A stretch of DNA of 64,000 bases from Balanoglossus misakiensis (taxonomy: Eukaryota; Hemichordata), in assembly GCA_040954595.2 (NCBI GenBank), contig JBECUI020000034.1, positions 62,001 through 126,000 of the forward strand. Reading direction: 5' to 3'. The translations under genes were made by a program, and so were the position numbers. How positions within the stretch are numbered: position 1 is the first letter of the stretch; each line of letters opens with the position of its first letter. Under the pieces are notes generated by a model. It was not told the origin of the DNA, ran no database searches, and saw nothing but the letters and a program-made list of their open reading frames with translations. Positions 1 through 9,801 of this stretch are shown here, in pieces.

Positions 1-24
1 CAGGTTCGAATCCTGCCACCCCAG
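1..24 (+). tRNA. tRNA 3' end (probably tRNA-Gln), truncated by window start
   Basis: The first bases form a T-loop (TTCGAAT at 5-11), the 3' half of the T stem, an acceptor strand CACCCCA and a discriminator G at 24. The matching 5' acceptor strand would be TGGGGTG, which together with discriminator G is typical of bacterial tRNA-Gln. The anticodon lies outside the window, so the identity is inferred. No CCA is encoded. Confidence 0.75.
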
Positions 25-45
25 GAATTTTATTTGGAGGAAAAG

Positions 46-666
46 GTGCAGCGGGTATTACTAGAAGTAAATAAAAGAGAGACAAATGGAAAATCGGCGA
101 GCAAACAACTTCGTCGTGAAGGGTATATCCCTGCAGTTGTCTATGGTGTTGGAGACCCAACATCAATATCTGTGGAGTCACGGCGTATGAGCAGTGCTTT
201 TTCATACGTTTCTGAAAACATTCTTATCAATCTTGTTATAGATGGAAAGGATAAGCGTGAGGTTCTGATTAAGGATTATCAACGCAACCCCCTAACTGAT
301 GACATACTGCATATTGATTTTCTGGAAGTTCGTCAGGACCAGGTTTTGAAGACCCATGTACCCGTGCGACTTATTGGAACGTCCACCGGTGTTCGAGAGG
401 GTGGAATTCTGGAACAGCATCTGCATGAACTGGAAGTTGAATGTCTTCCGAAAAATCTGCCTGAACGCTTTGAGGTCGATATTTCTGATTTAGCTATTGG
501 TGATGGCGCACATGTTTCGGATATACCTATTCCTGATGGAGTAAAGATATTGGACGAGACAGAGAGTATTGTTGTTCTTGTTAGTGCTGCAAAGGCGGCT
601 GCTATCGTAGAGGAAGAAGAAACAGAGGCAGAAGAGGGTATTGCCGAAGAAACAAGCGAGGAGTAA
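46..666 (+). CDS. rplY: 50S ribosomal protein L25 (CTC form)
   Basis: This is L25 of the long TL5/CTC type, which binds 5S rRNA in the large subunit. The N-terminal ~95 residues are the 5S-binding beta domain (basic, with the GYIPAVVYG motif), followed by the CTC domain to about residue 180 and a Glu-rich tail. I place the start at GTG 46 because GGAGG at 36-40 sits 5 bases upstream. A TTG at 34 in the same frame would overlap that ribosome-binding site. It lies directly downstream of a tRNA and just ahead of pth, a common bacterial pairing. Confidence 0.93.
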   Translation: MQRVLLEVNKRETNGKSASKQLRREGYIPAVVYGVGDPTSISVESRRMSSAFSYVSENILINLVIDGKDKREVLIKDYQRNPLTDDILHIDFLEVRQDQVLKTHVPVRLIGTSTGVREGGILEQHLHELEVECLPKNLPERFEVDISDLAIGDGAHVSDIPIPDGVKILDETESIVVLVSAAKAAAIVEEEETEAEEGIAEETSEE

Positions 667-670
667 TCCT

Positions 671-1258
671 TTGCCTACTTGTGTGTTAATTGTCGGGTTG
701 GGGAACCCTGGCAATCAATACGTGAAGACACGCCATAATGTTGGATTTCGTGTAGTTGATGCATTGGCAAACAGGCAAGAAGTTTCTTTGTGCAAACCGG
801 TATTCTCAGAATATTTATTTGCATCTTTTAATTACGAAGGATGTCGTTTCTATCTCTGCAAACCCCTTACCTATATGAACAGGTCCGGACTTGTCTTGCC
901 CCGTTTAATGCGTAAAACAGGTGTTAGCCCTGCCGACATAGTAGTTATTGCCGATACAGTCGATTTACCTGTTGGTTCCTTGCGGATAAAAAAGGGTGGC
1001 AGAAGCACAAGCCATAATGGGTTACGCTCAATTAATTCGATACTGCCTGCTGCCGAGTATCTGCGCCTCTATGTAGGGGTTGGGCATAACAAAACAATGG
1101 AACGGGCGAGATATGTTCTTGCCCCTTGGTCGAATAGTGAAGACAGCTTGTACGACAACACATTTGAACGGGCGGCGGTTCATCTGGAGTACCTTGCAAG
1201 TAAACCATTGCAATCGATTATGAATTTGCTTAATGAAAAAACAAAGTTCTCCAGTTGA
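671..1258 (+). CDS. pth: peptidyl-tRNA hydrolase
   Basis: Pth recycles tRNAs by cleaving peptidyl-tRNAs that drop off the ribosome. The protein has 195 residues, the usual size. The GLGNPG signature is near residue 9, the catalytic His is H22 in TRHNVGF, and the YMNRSG and SHNGLRS motifs are present. The start is TTG 671, 7 bases after GAGGAG at the end of rplY; a longer frame from 641 would lie inside rplY. Its 3' end overlaps tilS by 26 bp. Confidence 0.93.
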   Translation: MPTCVLIVGLGNPGNQYVKTRHNVGFRVVDALANRQEVSLCKPVFSEYLFASFNYEGCRFYLCKPLTYMNRSGLVLPRLMRKTGVSPADIVVIADTVDLPVGSLRIKKGGRSTSHNGLRSINSILPAAEYLRLYVGVGHNKTMERARYVLAPWSNSEDSLYDNTFERAAVHLEYLASKPLQSIMNLLNEKTKFSS

Positions 1259-2714
1259 ATTATTGATACGGGAAGTTGATTGCCTATTAGATACCATACA
1301 GTCGCATAGTACCATTCTTGTTGCCTATTCTGGTGGAGTGGACAGCACTGTCTTGTTTTCTTTACTCAAGCAACGTGCTCCCTTGTACGATCTTCATCCG
1401 GAAATAGTCTATGTCGACCATGCCATTCGTCCGAAGAAAGAGCGACAAGATGAGCTATTGCATATTCAGGAGCAATCAAGACCCTATCCCTTACATGTAT
1501 ACCCGATCAGTACACCCATGCAGCCGGAACCGGGTACAAGTGTAGAAGCACGAGCACGAGAAGAACGATACCGCTGTTTTCGAAAAGCAGCCGAAGAAAC
1601 AGGAGCACGGGCTATCTTTCTTGCACATCATCAAGATGATCAGATAGAAACCGTTTTTCTCCAGTTCTTACGCAGCGGTTCCTTACGTGCTATTCGAGCA
1701 ATGCAAGCTGTTCGTATTCTCTTCGATGATATACGACTCTATCGCCCCTTACTGAAAATTTCCAGTGCAATTATCCTTCGTTATGCAGAGCAGGCAAAAC
1801 TGGTATGGAAAGAAGACAGTACCAACAAGAATATGAAGTATTCTCGTAACTATTTGCGGCACCAGCTCATTCCGGCGATAGCAGAATCGTTTCCCGGCTA
1901 TCGAAAGTCCTTGCTGCGTACTGCCCAAGAGGCAAGCGAGTTAATTGAGATCATGGACAGCCGTCTTATCAGCGGAAGTGAATCGGAGGAAGGAATTCGG
2001 ATAGACCTTCGTGGCTTCTGTGTTCTCGGGAAAACTGCTCGCTTGCAGGTTATACGGAATGCCTGCAAGGCTCTATACTCCAGGCATGCGCCTTGCATCT
2101 ATTCGGTAGGCATTAACAGAGAGTTAGCAGGAGGCATTGGCAAGATTGAGTTTGACAGACTGGAGGCCTCTTTTTTGCGACCATTGCTTACCCTTGCATA
2201 TAAAGATCTTCCTCCCCTCTCCAATTCCTCTTCCCGGCGACTGCTTTTGCAAGGGCGAAGAATTCAGTTTATACTGCATCCCAACCATATACTGTGTACA
2301 TATCGTATTGAAAATTTTTTTTCTGGATATTTTTTTTATGTACGTGATAATAGCGTTCAATTCTCTATACAACATTCAGGATGTATGGTACACTTTATGG
2401 ACAAAGTTATGCATACAGTGCCCTATACTGGGATACAAGGTGAAGGAATAATTCTTCGTTCAATAGAAAAGGGAGACAGTCTGATGACAAACAATGGATT
2501 TCAGCTGGTTTCAGATATGCTGAAGAACGTTATGAAGCAATATCGTGCCCTTGTTCCAGTGGTGGAGGATGCGAATGGTATTGCCGCGGTCTTGGCAACT
2601 TTTGTCGGAGGCGGAGAATATTTCCGTACCGATTCCGATAGCGTAGAAAATGTTATGCAAATTCAGATACAGTGCATAGAAAATAAACAAAAATTTTTAA
2701 GGAGTGAACAGTGA
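1233..2714 (+). CDS. tilS: tRNA(Ile)-lysidine synthetase
   Basis: TilS changes C34 of the CAU-anticodon isoleucine tRNA to lysidine so that it reads AUA codons. The PP-loop ATP-binding motif SGGVDS is at residues 33-38, followed by the N-type ATPase domain (VDHAIRP, AHHQDDQIET). The ~250-residue C-terminal part is poorly conserved but matches TilS size (493 residues). It overlaps pth at its start and ftsH by 4 bp (GTGA) at its end. Two runs of eight T near 2315-2340 are in frame here. Confidence 0.9.
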   Translation: MKKQSSPVELLIREVDCLLDTIQSHSTILVAYSGGVDSTVLFSLLKQRAPLYDLHPEIVYVDHAIRPKKERQDELLHIQEQSRPYPLHVYPISTPMQPEPGTSVEARAREERYRCFRKAAEETGARAIFLAHHQDDQIETVFLQFLRSGSLRAIRAMQAVRILFDDIRLYRPLLKISSAIILRYAEQAKLVWKEDSTNKNMKYSRNYLRHQLIPAIAESFPGYRKSLLRTAQEASELIEIMDSRLISGSESEEGIRIDLRGFCVLGKTARLQVIRNACKALYSRHAPCIYSVGINRELAGGIGKIEFDRLEASFLRPLLTLAYKDLPPLSNSSSRRLLLQGRRIQFILHPNHILCTYRIENFFSGYFFYVRDNSVQFSIQHSGCMVHFMDKVMHTVPYTGIQGEGIILRSIEKGDSLMTNNGFQLVSDMLKNVMKQYRALVPVVEDANGIAAVLATFVGGGEYFRTDSDSVENVMQIQIQCIENKQKFLRSEQ

Positions 2715-4603
2715 ATCAGGAAGAAAAAGAGCCGGATCAAAAGAAAAAACAAAATGGAGGGTTGAATTTCCAGAACAATCGATTTGCGCTGACAATACTT
2801 ATTGTCATTTTGGCAATGATTGGCTTTATGTTTTTTACAACGAGTCAGCAAGCGGTCAACGAGATACCATATTCCCAATTCTTAGGATATCTGCAGGCAG
2901 GACAGGTACAGTCCGTACGAATTATAGACCAAGTAGAAATCATTGGTCTCTTAAAGAGCAACAGTTCCTTTCAGACAAAGATTCCATATTTTGACAATCA
3001 ACTTGTAGACATTCTTCGGGAAACTCAGGTGCAGTTTTCAGGAGAAGTAAAACCGATGTCAATATGGCAAATTTTGTTGGGCATTTTCCCGTGGATATTT
3101 ATTATCTTTATTGCTTGGTTTATGTTTCGCCAGATACAGGGGAACGGTTCGCGTGCATTTTCATTTGGAAAAAGTACTGCACGGCGGTATCATAATGATG
3201 ATAAACGTATTACCTTTGCCGATGTAGCTGGGCAATACGAAGCAAAAGAAGAACTACGCGAAGTGGTGGAATTTCTTAAATCACCTGATAAGTTTCTGAG
3301 TATGGGAGCCCGCATACCGAAGGGAGTTCTACTCGTTGGGCAGCCAGGTACCGGAAAAACCCTCCTTGCCCGTGCTTGTGCCGGCGAAGCAGCAGTTTCA
3401 TTCTTTCATATGTCCGGTTCGGACTTTGTCGAAATGTTTGTTGGCGTCGGTGCCAGTCGTGTTCGGGATCTTTTTTCCAACGGAAAGAAGAATGCTCCCT
3501 GTATTTTGTTTATTGATGAGCTTGATGCAGTTGGACGAGTTCGCGGTGCAGGTTATGGCGGTGGTCATGATGAGCGCGAACAGACCCTCAACCAGCTCCT
3601 TGTTGAGATGGACGGATTTGGCACAAATGAAAGCGTCATTGTAATGGCAGCAACGAACAGACCGGATGTGCTCGATTCGGCACTTCTGCGACCAGGGCGC
3701 TTTGATCGGCAAGTATATATTGATATGCCCGACCAGCAGGAACGCGAAGAAATTCTTGAAATCCATAGTAAAAAACTTTCCCTTTCGAAGGACGTGGATC
3801 TCAGCAAGATTGCCCGTTCATTGCCGGGAACTTCAGGTGCGGACCTTGCCAATCTTGCGAATGAGGCGGCACTCCATGCAAGCAGACGGAGTAAGCGAAA
3901 AGTTTCCCAAGCAGATTTTGATGAAGCACGCGATAAGATTCTCATGGGACTTGCCCGTAAGTCACGTATTATATCCGATGAAGACCGGCTACGAACCGCT
4001 CGACATGAATCGGGACATGCACTTCTGCATTATTATCTTAAATGGTCCGATCCTCTTTACAAGGTTAGCATTATCCCGCGTGGTAAAACCCTTGGAGTTG
4101 CCTTCTCACTTCCTGAACGGGATGTTTACAGTCGTGGTAAAGGGTATCTTCTGGATCGCATCAAGATCTGTTACGGTGGATATGTTGCAGAGGATATGTT
4201 TTATAATGAGACCAGTACGGGGGTGCAACAAGATCTAAAAATGGCAACAGACATTGCACGCCGGATGGTTTTGGAATGGGGCATGAGCAGTATCGGTCCT
4301 ATAGCATTTGGGCAAGAAGACGAGCCTATCTTTCTTGGGAAAGAAATTGCGACGCATAAAGACTATTCAGATGACACAGCACATCGGATCGATAAGGCGA
4401 TTTCAGGAATCCTAGACGATTGTATGGCAGCAGCAAATCGCTTACTTCAAGAGCATAAGAAGGATGTTGAAACACTTGCCCAATCGCTTATGGAACGGGA
4501 AACACTAACAGATGAAGATATCAGGGAACTCTTGAACTTGAAACCTGATGTCAAACAAACGAAATTGCCAAAACCGAAAAAAAAGGACAAATCTTCTGAA
4601 TGA
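2711..4603 (+). CDS. ftsH: ATP-dependent zinc metalloprotease FtsH
   Basis: FtsH is the membrane-bound AAA+ protease that degrades misfolded membrane proteins and short-lived regulators. Two membrane segments (about residues 25-43 and 118-139) flank a periplasmic loop. The AAA domain has Walker A GQPGTGKT (~209-216), Walker [10 protein letters not shown] (~264-272) and the second region of homology ending RPGRFDR. The protease domain has the zinc site HESGH (~432-436) and a downstream Asp in QQDLKMAT. The start is GTG 2711 behind AAGGAG, overlapping the tilS stop. The tail is Lys-rich. Confidence 0.96.
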   Translation: MNQEEKEPDQKKKQNGGLNFQNNRFALTILIVILAMIGFMFFTTSQQAVNEIPYSQFLGYLQAGQVQSVRIIDQVEIIGLLKSNSSFQTKIPYFDNQLVDILRETQVQFSGEVKPMSIWQILLGIFPWIFIIFIAWFMFRQIQGNGSRAFSFGKSTARRYHNDDKRITFADVAGQYEAKEELREVVEFLKSPDKFLSMGARIPKGVLLVGQPGTGKTLLARACAGEAAVSFFHMSGSDFVEMFVGVGASRVRDLFSNGKKNAPCILFIDELDAVGRVRGAGYGGGHDEREQTLNQLLVEMDGFGTNESVIVMAATNRPDVLDSALLRPGRFDRQVYIDMPDQQEREEILEIHSKKLSLSKDVDLSKIARSLPGTSGADLANLANEAALHASRRSKRKVSQADFDEARDKILMGLARKSRIISDEDRLRTARHESGHALLHYYLKWSDPLYKVSIIPRGKTLGVAFSLPERDVYSRGKGYLLDRIKICYGGYVAEDMFYNETSTGVQQDLKMATDIARRMVLEWGMSSIGPIAFGQEDEPIFLGKEIATHKDYSDDTAHRIDKAISGILDDCMAAANRLLQEHKKDVETLAQSLMERETLTDEDIRELLNLKPDVKQTKLPKPKKKDKSSE

Positions 4604-6252
4604 AGTCTTTTTTTCTTTGCAGCCTTGTTATCGGGGTGAATCTATATGCAGTTGATTATGCAGTTGATTATGCGATTGATGCGGAAATTGCACGCGAGTT
4701 GACTTCGCAAGCCTGGACTATTTATAACGAGGGAGATCTAAGGGCTGCAGGACAATTAGCTCGTGAGGCTCTGGCCTTCGACCCTGAGAATGCTGCTACT
4801 CTTTATTTAAGCCTTGCAGACTTACACACTGATAGCAAGCAAACAGTTCACTTATTGGCAACGCTGGAAAAGGCACTGAATGCTGATTCCTGGCAGGCTC
4901 CTTTACTGCGGAATATGGCCTTGGCGGATTATGCAAGATTACTCACACAAGTTGGCGACTATCATCGACTTATAGATTACCTGGAACAAGGCGAGACCGG
5001 AGTCATGGATAATGATCTTCGTTACTTTTTAGCCCATGCTTATTATCAGGTTGGCGAGAAAAATGCAGCCCATGCGACCATCGATCAGAGCACTGACCCC
5101 TTCGATCGTCGCTTCTTTGTGCTCCGAGTCATGCATTCACCCCAGCTTTTCCCCAGCTATGATGTATACCGTTGGTTGGAAGCCAATAAAGTAGGCACAA
5201 AACCTGTTTTAGACCTTTTACGTTACTATACTGATCTTCTCTTGAATCAAGGGGAAGAGGAGGAGGTAGCACGACTCATTCAGCGTTATTACGAGTTGGG
5301 GGGAGAGGATCCCTTCGTTGCTCTAACTGCATTGAAGAACGGTATGGACAAGACAGTTTATAGCGAACAATTTTTCCTTCAAGGGGGAGCAGAGGATAAA
5401 TATCTTATTGATCGGGTAATGGAAGAAGAGAAACTCACAGCATTTCATCAGGAAATCATTGACTATTTAAGCGACTTTACCGGAATTCTGGGTTATGATA
5501 GTAACCGAGACGGCATTGATGAGGCAAAATACAGGGTAGAAAGAGGACGGGTGCTTGCTTGGCATATTGACAGGAATCAGAATGGGCAGGACGAGTATGT
5601 CATTGAATATAAGTCCTCCTTGCTTACATTTCGTTCGGAAAAAGCTGCCATGTTTTTTGAGTATCGACTGTATCCGGACTTGGGAAGAATTACCACCTAT
5701 ACCGACGATTACTTTGAGGTCTGGTATCCCGGTTATAACCAGTTGCATCTTTCTATTCTCCACCAACCGACCTCAGTCGATCTTCTTACAGGGATATCCG
5801 CTTGGGAACGCTTCGATCTTCTTTCTTCGATAACATTTCCCACAGTGCAGGATCTTGTAACCGGACTCTTTCTCCGACATCACGGTAATTACATTACATA
5901 CTATCGTGATGGCGAAGCCTGGCTGGAGGTCTATGATACGAACGAAGATCAAACTATTGATGAAGTCTATTTCTTGTCTGCCGGAGTTCGTACACTGTCC
6001 ATGCACGATCAGGACTATAACAGCAGCTTTGAGACCTTTCTTCGGTATAGTGATGGTATTCCCGAATACACCCTTGTTAATACCGATAATGATGACAGTA
6101 TTGAATATATAGCAGGGTGGGATGCTGGCGAAATTATTTTTCTTGTCGATCCCTATCCAATAGAAGAAGAGCGCTTACAGTTACAGAGTTTATATCATTT
6201 TGCCGAGCAAGCACAGTTACGATTGATGGACATCATGAATGATCAAGAATAG
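4600..6252 (+). CDS. exported TPR protein with DxNxDG-like calcium-binding motifs, function unknown
   Basis: I do not recognise a named gene. Residues 1-17 look like a signal peptide. Residues ~30-260 are helical and TPR-like, with alternating Leu/Ala/Tyr patterns. Residues ~295-505 are beta-rich and carry five Asp/Asn loops of the EF-hand or dockerin type, near residues 302 (DSNRDGIDE), 324 (DRNQNGQDE), 446, 470 and 494. This suggests a periplasmic or outer-membrane calcium-stabilised scaffold, which is inference. A 12-bp unit encoding AVDY is duplicated in tandem near 4648-4671. It overlaps ftsH by 4 bp and the HtrA gene by 14 bp, so it is probably cotranscribed with both. Confidence 0.75.
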   Translation: MKSFFLCSLVIGVNLYAVDYAVDYAIDAEIARELTSQAWTIYNEGDLRAAGQLAREALAFDPENAATLYLSLADLHTDSKQTVHLLATLEKALNADSWQAPLLRNMALADYARLLTQVGDYHRLIDYLEQGETGVMDNDLRYFLAHAYYQVGEKNAAHATIDQSTDPFDRRFFVLRVMHSPQLFPSYDVYRWLEANKVGTKPVLDLLRYYTDLLLNQGEEEEVARLIQRYYELGGEDPFVALTALKNGMDKTVYSEQFFLQGGAEDKYLIDRVMEEEKLTAFHQEIIDYLSDFTGILGYDSNRDGIDEAKYRVERGRVLAWHIDRNQNGQDEYVIEYKSSLLTFRSEKAAMFFEYRLYPDLGRITTYTDDYFEVWYPGYNQLHLSILHQPTSVDLLTGISAWERFDLLSSITFPTVQDLVTGLFLRHHGNYITYYRDGEAWLEVYDTNEDQTIDEVYFLSAGVRTLSMHDQDYNSSFETFLRYSDGIPEYTLVNTDNDDSIEYIAGWDAGEIIFLVDPYPIEEERLQLQSLYHFAEQAQLRLMDIMNDQE

Positions 6253-7999
6253 TGTAGGACTTCTTGTTCCTTTCTTTATTTTTATGGGTTGTGTAACGAC
6301 ATCCGTAGCTGTGGATGATGTTCTTTTGCATTCTCGTGAGAGCTACATTCGTATGATGAGCGAAGAACTCATTGCGGGTGAGTATGCGCGTGTCTTTGCT
6401 TTGGCACATAATAGAGAGGACATTTTATCCGAGTCCGTGCAGAAACTTTTTTCAGACAGGGTACGAGATGCAATGAAAGAGGATTTCTTGCATGCAATAT
6501 CTGAACGGGATATACTGAAATTTCAACGTTTATATGCAAGCCTGCATGCTATTCAGGAAGATGTGGATATGAGTGCAGAAGAGTTTATTCGCTTCAGGCA
6601 GCAATACTACAGCGAAGAGGAAAACATCGTATTACTGCTTCATTTTTTGATACGCGACAAGAACATAGATCAGTTGACGGATAAGGAATTGCTCCGATAT
6701 TCCGAATATGCACAGCAATACGGATACCAAGATGTATTGAAAACATTAACGTCAGCCTTAGATGAACGTAACCTATCCTATCCGGCTATCTATCGGGAAG
6801 CACATGTGCCGAGCCCCTCGGAAATGATACAGGGAACAGTAACGGTCTGGGTAGATAAGGGCACTGCATTTGACCGTGGCATGGGATACAAGGATGGAAC
6901 ACTGGGAACCGGATTTTTTATCGACTACGAGGGACATATTTTGACGAACTACCATGTTATTGCCAGCGAAGTTGATACGAGCTATGAGGGATATTCCCGC
7001 TTATATATTACCACCGCAGAAAATCCGGAGCAGTTTGTTCCTGCACAAGTCATATCCTATGACCGGATATTGGATTTAGCATTATTAAAGACCGAAATTA
7101 CACCCCCCTATGTTTTCCCCCTTCATACTATTGGTGAAATAGAAATCGGTATGCAGGTAATTGCCTTAGGTTCTCCCATCGGTCTATACAATACTGCAAC
7201 ATCAGGCATTGTATCTGCTATAGACCGACCACTCTTACCGTTAGGAACTGTTTTCCAATTTGATGCATCAACCTATCCGGGTAATTCGGGTGGTCCACTT
7301 ATTTCCGACAAGGGGCAGCTTCTTGGTGTTGTTTTTGCCGGCATTAAAGACGGTGACGGGTTAAATTTTGCAATTCCAACCGAGTGGGTACAATCCTTGC
7401 TGGAACGCCTCTATTTTGGAGAAGCAGTGCAGCATTCATGGTTGGGAGTAGCATTAATTAAAGAAGATGAGCAGTTGCGGGTTACCTATGTTGTACCTGA
7501 TACACCTGCTGCTGAGGCGGGAATCCAGCAAAACGATATTTTATTGGATATCAACGGACACTATCTGGCTGAATTAGCTGTTGCACAAGCTATGCTCTCC
7601 AATTATTTGTCAGGTACCATTGTTCGAACCAGGTGGCAAAGAAATGAAGAAGTGAGAGAACTCTATCTTGAGACAAGGGTGCGGCCTGACAGTCCTATAG
7701 AGCATGCATTGGAGTTTCACCCCTATGATTACCTGCTCCCATCTCTTATGGGGGTACAGGTCGAACGGATCGACTATCAGTACAAGAACTCCCGCCTTAT
7801 TGTTGTTGAAGTGTATCCGGGCAGTTATGCGGAGTTTATGGGATTCCTCCCGGGCGATGAAATAACGGTGCAAGCTGGCATAATTATTCCTGAGGATCGC
7901 AGAGTTGTTTTTTCAATCAATTCCCGCCAGAGACAGGACACTTTTCTGACACGAAATCGGCAATTAGCCTTTTCTCTTGATATAGGATTATTTCTTTAG
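6239..7999 (+). CDS. HtrA/DegP-like serine protease lipoprotein
   Basis: This is an S1C-family periplasmic protease for envelope protein quality control. The N-terminus has a hydrophobic stretch and lipobox ending IFMGC (Cys18), so it should be lipid-anchored. A ~190-residue N-terminal helical domain of unknown role precedes the trypsin fold. The catalytic triad can be read as H239 (NYHV), D279 (LDLAL) and S350 (PGNSGGP). One clear PDZ domain follows (~400-470) and a weaker second PDZ-like region (~510-585). The extra N-terminal domain and lipid anchor differ from E. coli DegP. It is followed at once by lepA. Confidence 0.88.
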   Translation: MIKNSVGLLVPFFIFMGCVTTSVAVDDVLLHSRESYIRMMSEELIAGEYARVFALAHNREDILSESVQKLFSDRVRDAMKEDFLHAISERDILKFQRLYASLHAIQEDVDMSAEEFIRFRQQYYSEEENIVLLLHFLIRDKNIDQLTDKELLRYSEYAQQYGYQDVLKTLTSALDERNLSYPAIYREAHVPSPSEMIQGTVTVWVDKGTAFDRGMGYKDGTLGTGFFIDYEGHILTNYHVIASEVDTSYEGYSRLYITTAENPEQFVPAQVISYDRILDLALLKTEITPPYVFPLHTIGEIEIGMQVIALGSPIGLYNTATSGIVSAIDRPLLPLGTVFQFDASTYPGNSGGPLISDKGQLLGVVFAGIKDGDGLNFAIPTEWVQSLLERLYFGEAVQHSWLGVALIKEDEQLRVTYVVPDTPAAEAGIQQNDILLDINGHYLAELAVAQAMLSNYLSGTIVRTRWQRNEEVRELYLETRVRPDSPIEHALEFHPYDYLLPSLMGVQVERIDYQYKNSRLIVVEVYPGSYAEFMGFLPGDEITVQAGIIIPEDRRVVFSINSRQRQDTFLTRNRQLAFSLDIGLFL

Positions 8000-8001
8000 T
8001 A

Positions 8002-9801
8002 ATGAGTTTGAAAAAGATTCGCAATTTTTGCATTATTGCACATATAGACCATGGAAAATCGACCCTTGCAGACAGGTGCATCGAAATAGCACATATTCTC
8101 ACACAACGGGAATTACACAATCAGATGCTTGATAGCATGGACATTGAACAGGAGCGGGGCATAACTATCAAGTCTCAAACTGTTTCTTTACCGTATGAAT
8201 ATGGGGGAACGTTGTTTGAATTGAATCTCATTGACACCCCCGGGCATGTTGATTTTTCCTATGAAGTCAGTAGGGCGGTTTCTGCATGCGAAGGTGCCAT
8301 TTTGCTTGTTGATGCAACGCAAGGGGTACAAGCACAGACAGTATCAAATATGTATCTTGCCTTAGAGCATAATCTGGAAATAATACCAGTTATCAATAAG
8401 GTCGATCTCCCAGCTGCAGATGTTAAACGGGTTACGCAGGAACTCAATGATGTGCTTGGCTTTATGGATTCTGACATTCTGCAAATATCCGCGAAAACTG
8501 GGCAAGGATTGGATGAGCTATTAGCAGCAGTTATTGAACGAGTTCCCTCACCGGGAACAGACACTGAAGTACCCACACAAGCTCTTCTCGTAGACAGTCA
8601 TTATGACACGTACCGTGGGGTCATTCTTCATGTCCGGGTGTATAATGGGCGCATTAAACCGAAGGATGAAATACAGTTTTATGCTACCGGTGGTAGCTAT
8701 GTAGTAGAAGAGACCGGTAAGCTACGCATTAACCTCTGTCCAACAGATGAGCTATCAGCAGGAGAATTTGGTTATATCATTGCAGGTATAAAAAGAATCA
8801 GCGATGTACAAGTTGGCGACACCCTTACCCAGGCGGACAATCGCTGCAAAGAGCCCCTTCCGGGTTTTCATCCCGTCAAGCCGATGGTTTTTTCATCGAT
8901 TTTCCCCAGCGACGTGGACGACCACCCCGACTTAGTTGCGGCAATGGATAAGCTACAGCTGAACGATGGTGCATTAGTCTTTCACAAAGATGTTTCATTA
9001 TCTTTAGGAAATGGTTTTCGCTGCGGCTTCTTAGGGCTTCTGCATATGGAAGTAGTTCAGGAACGTCTGGAGCGCGAGTTTTCGCTCAGTATCGTCCTAA
9101 CTGCCCCTTCTGTTCGTTACATGATAGAATTGAAGAGCGGCGAGACAATAGAGGTCGAAAATCCACAATCTTTTCCCGATCCGTCTCGTATAGCGAATAG
9201 TAACGAACCCTGTATTCGTGCGTATCTCATTACTCCGACTGAGTATCTAGGCAATATTATGCGTCTATGTGCTGAACGGCGGGGTATTTCAGTTGATACG
9301 AAGTATATTGACAGCACTCGCGTAGAGTTGTACTACGATATGCCGCTAGCCGAAATTCTCTATGATTTTTACGACCAGTTAAAATCTCTCAGCCGCGGCT
9401 ATGCCTCCTTTGATTATGAAGTGCATGATTATATGCCCGTTGATGTAGTTCGACTTGATATCCTACTCAATAGCAACCGGGTCGATGCCCTATCTCAGCT
9501 CGTTTGGCGGGGCAATGCGGAGCAACGCGCCCGGCAAATATGCCTTGCACTCAAGAATGAAATTCCGCGTCATCAGTTTTCTATTCCCATTCAGGGATGT
9601 ATCGGAAGTAAAATTATTGCTCGCGAAACGATCCCTCCCTTTCGCAAAGATGTAACCGATAAGTGTTATGGAGGCGATATTACACGGAAGAAGAAACTGC
9701 TTGCAAAGCAAAAATCGGGAAAGAGGCGCATGAAAATGGTAGGAAACGTCGAGCTCCCGCAGAGTGCATTCTTAACGGTACTAAAAACACGGGACGATTA
9801 G
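8002..9801 (+). CDS. lepA: elongation factor 4 (LepA)
   Basis: LepA is a translational GTPase that acts on stalled or mistranslocated ribosomes. The G1 motif is AHIDHGKST near the N-terminus, followed by DTPGHVDF (G3) and NKVDLP (G4). The domain II, EF-G III/V-like and LepA-specific C-terminal regions are all present; 599 residues is the normal length. The start is ATG 8002, two bases after the HtrA stop, with no clear Shine-Dalgarno, so translational coupling is likely. Its stop overlaps the convergent DUF115 gene by 4 bp. Confidence 0.96.
   Translation: MSLKKIRNFCIIAHIDHGKSTLADRCIEIAHILTQRELHNQMLDSMDIEQERGITIKSQTVSLPYEYGGTLFELNLIDTPGHVDFSYEVSRAVSACEGAILLVDATQGVQAQTVSNMYLALEHNLEIIPVINKVDLPAADVKRVTQELNDVLGFMDSDILQISAKTGQGLDELLAAVIERVPSPGTDTEVPTQALLVDSHYDTYRGVILHVRVYNGRIKPKDEIQFYATGGSYVVEETGKLRINLCPTDELSAGEFGYIIAGIKRISDVQVGDTLTQADNRCKEPLPGFHPVKPMVFSSIFPSDVDDHPDLVAAMDKLQLNDGALVFHKDVSLSLGNGFRCGFLGLLHMEVVQERLEREFSLSIVLTAPSVRYMIELKSGETIEVENPQSFPDPSRIANSNEPCIRAYLITPTEYLGNIMRLCAERRGISVDTKYIDSTRVELYYDMPLAEILYDFYDQLKSLSRGYASFDYEVHDYMPVDVVRLDILLNSNRVDALSQLVWRGNAEQRARQICLALKNEIPRHQFSIPIQGCIGSKIIARETIPPFRKDVTDKCYGGDITRKKKLLAKQKSGKRRMKMVGNVELPQSAFLTVLKTRDD

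Noticed and set aside
34-45. TTG 34 as the start of rplY
   Set aside because: It lies inside the GGAGG ribosome-binding site; GTG 46 has correct spacing.
641-670. Extended pth start at 641
   Set aside because: It lies within the acidic tail of rplY; TTG 671 has GAGGAG at good spacing and gives the usual N-terminus.
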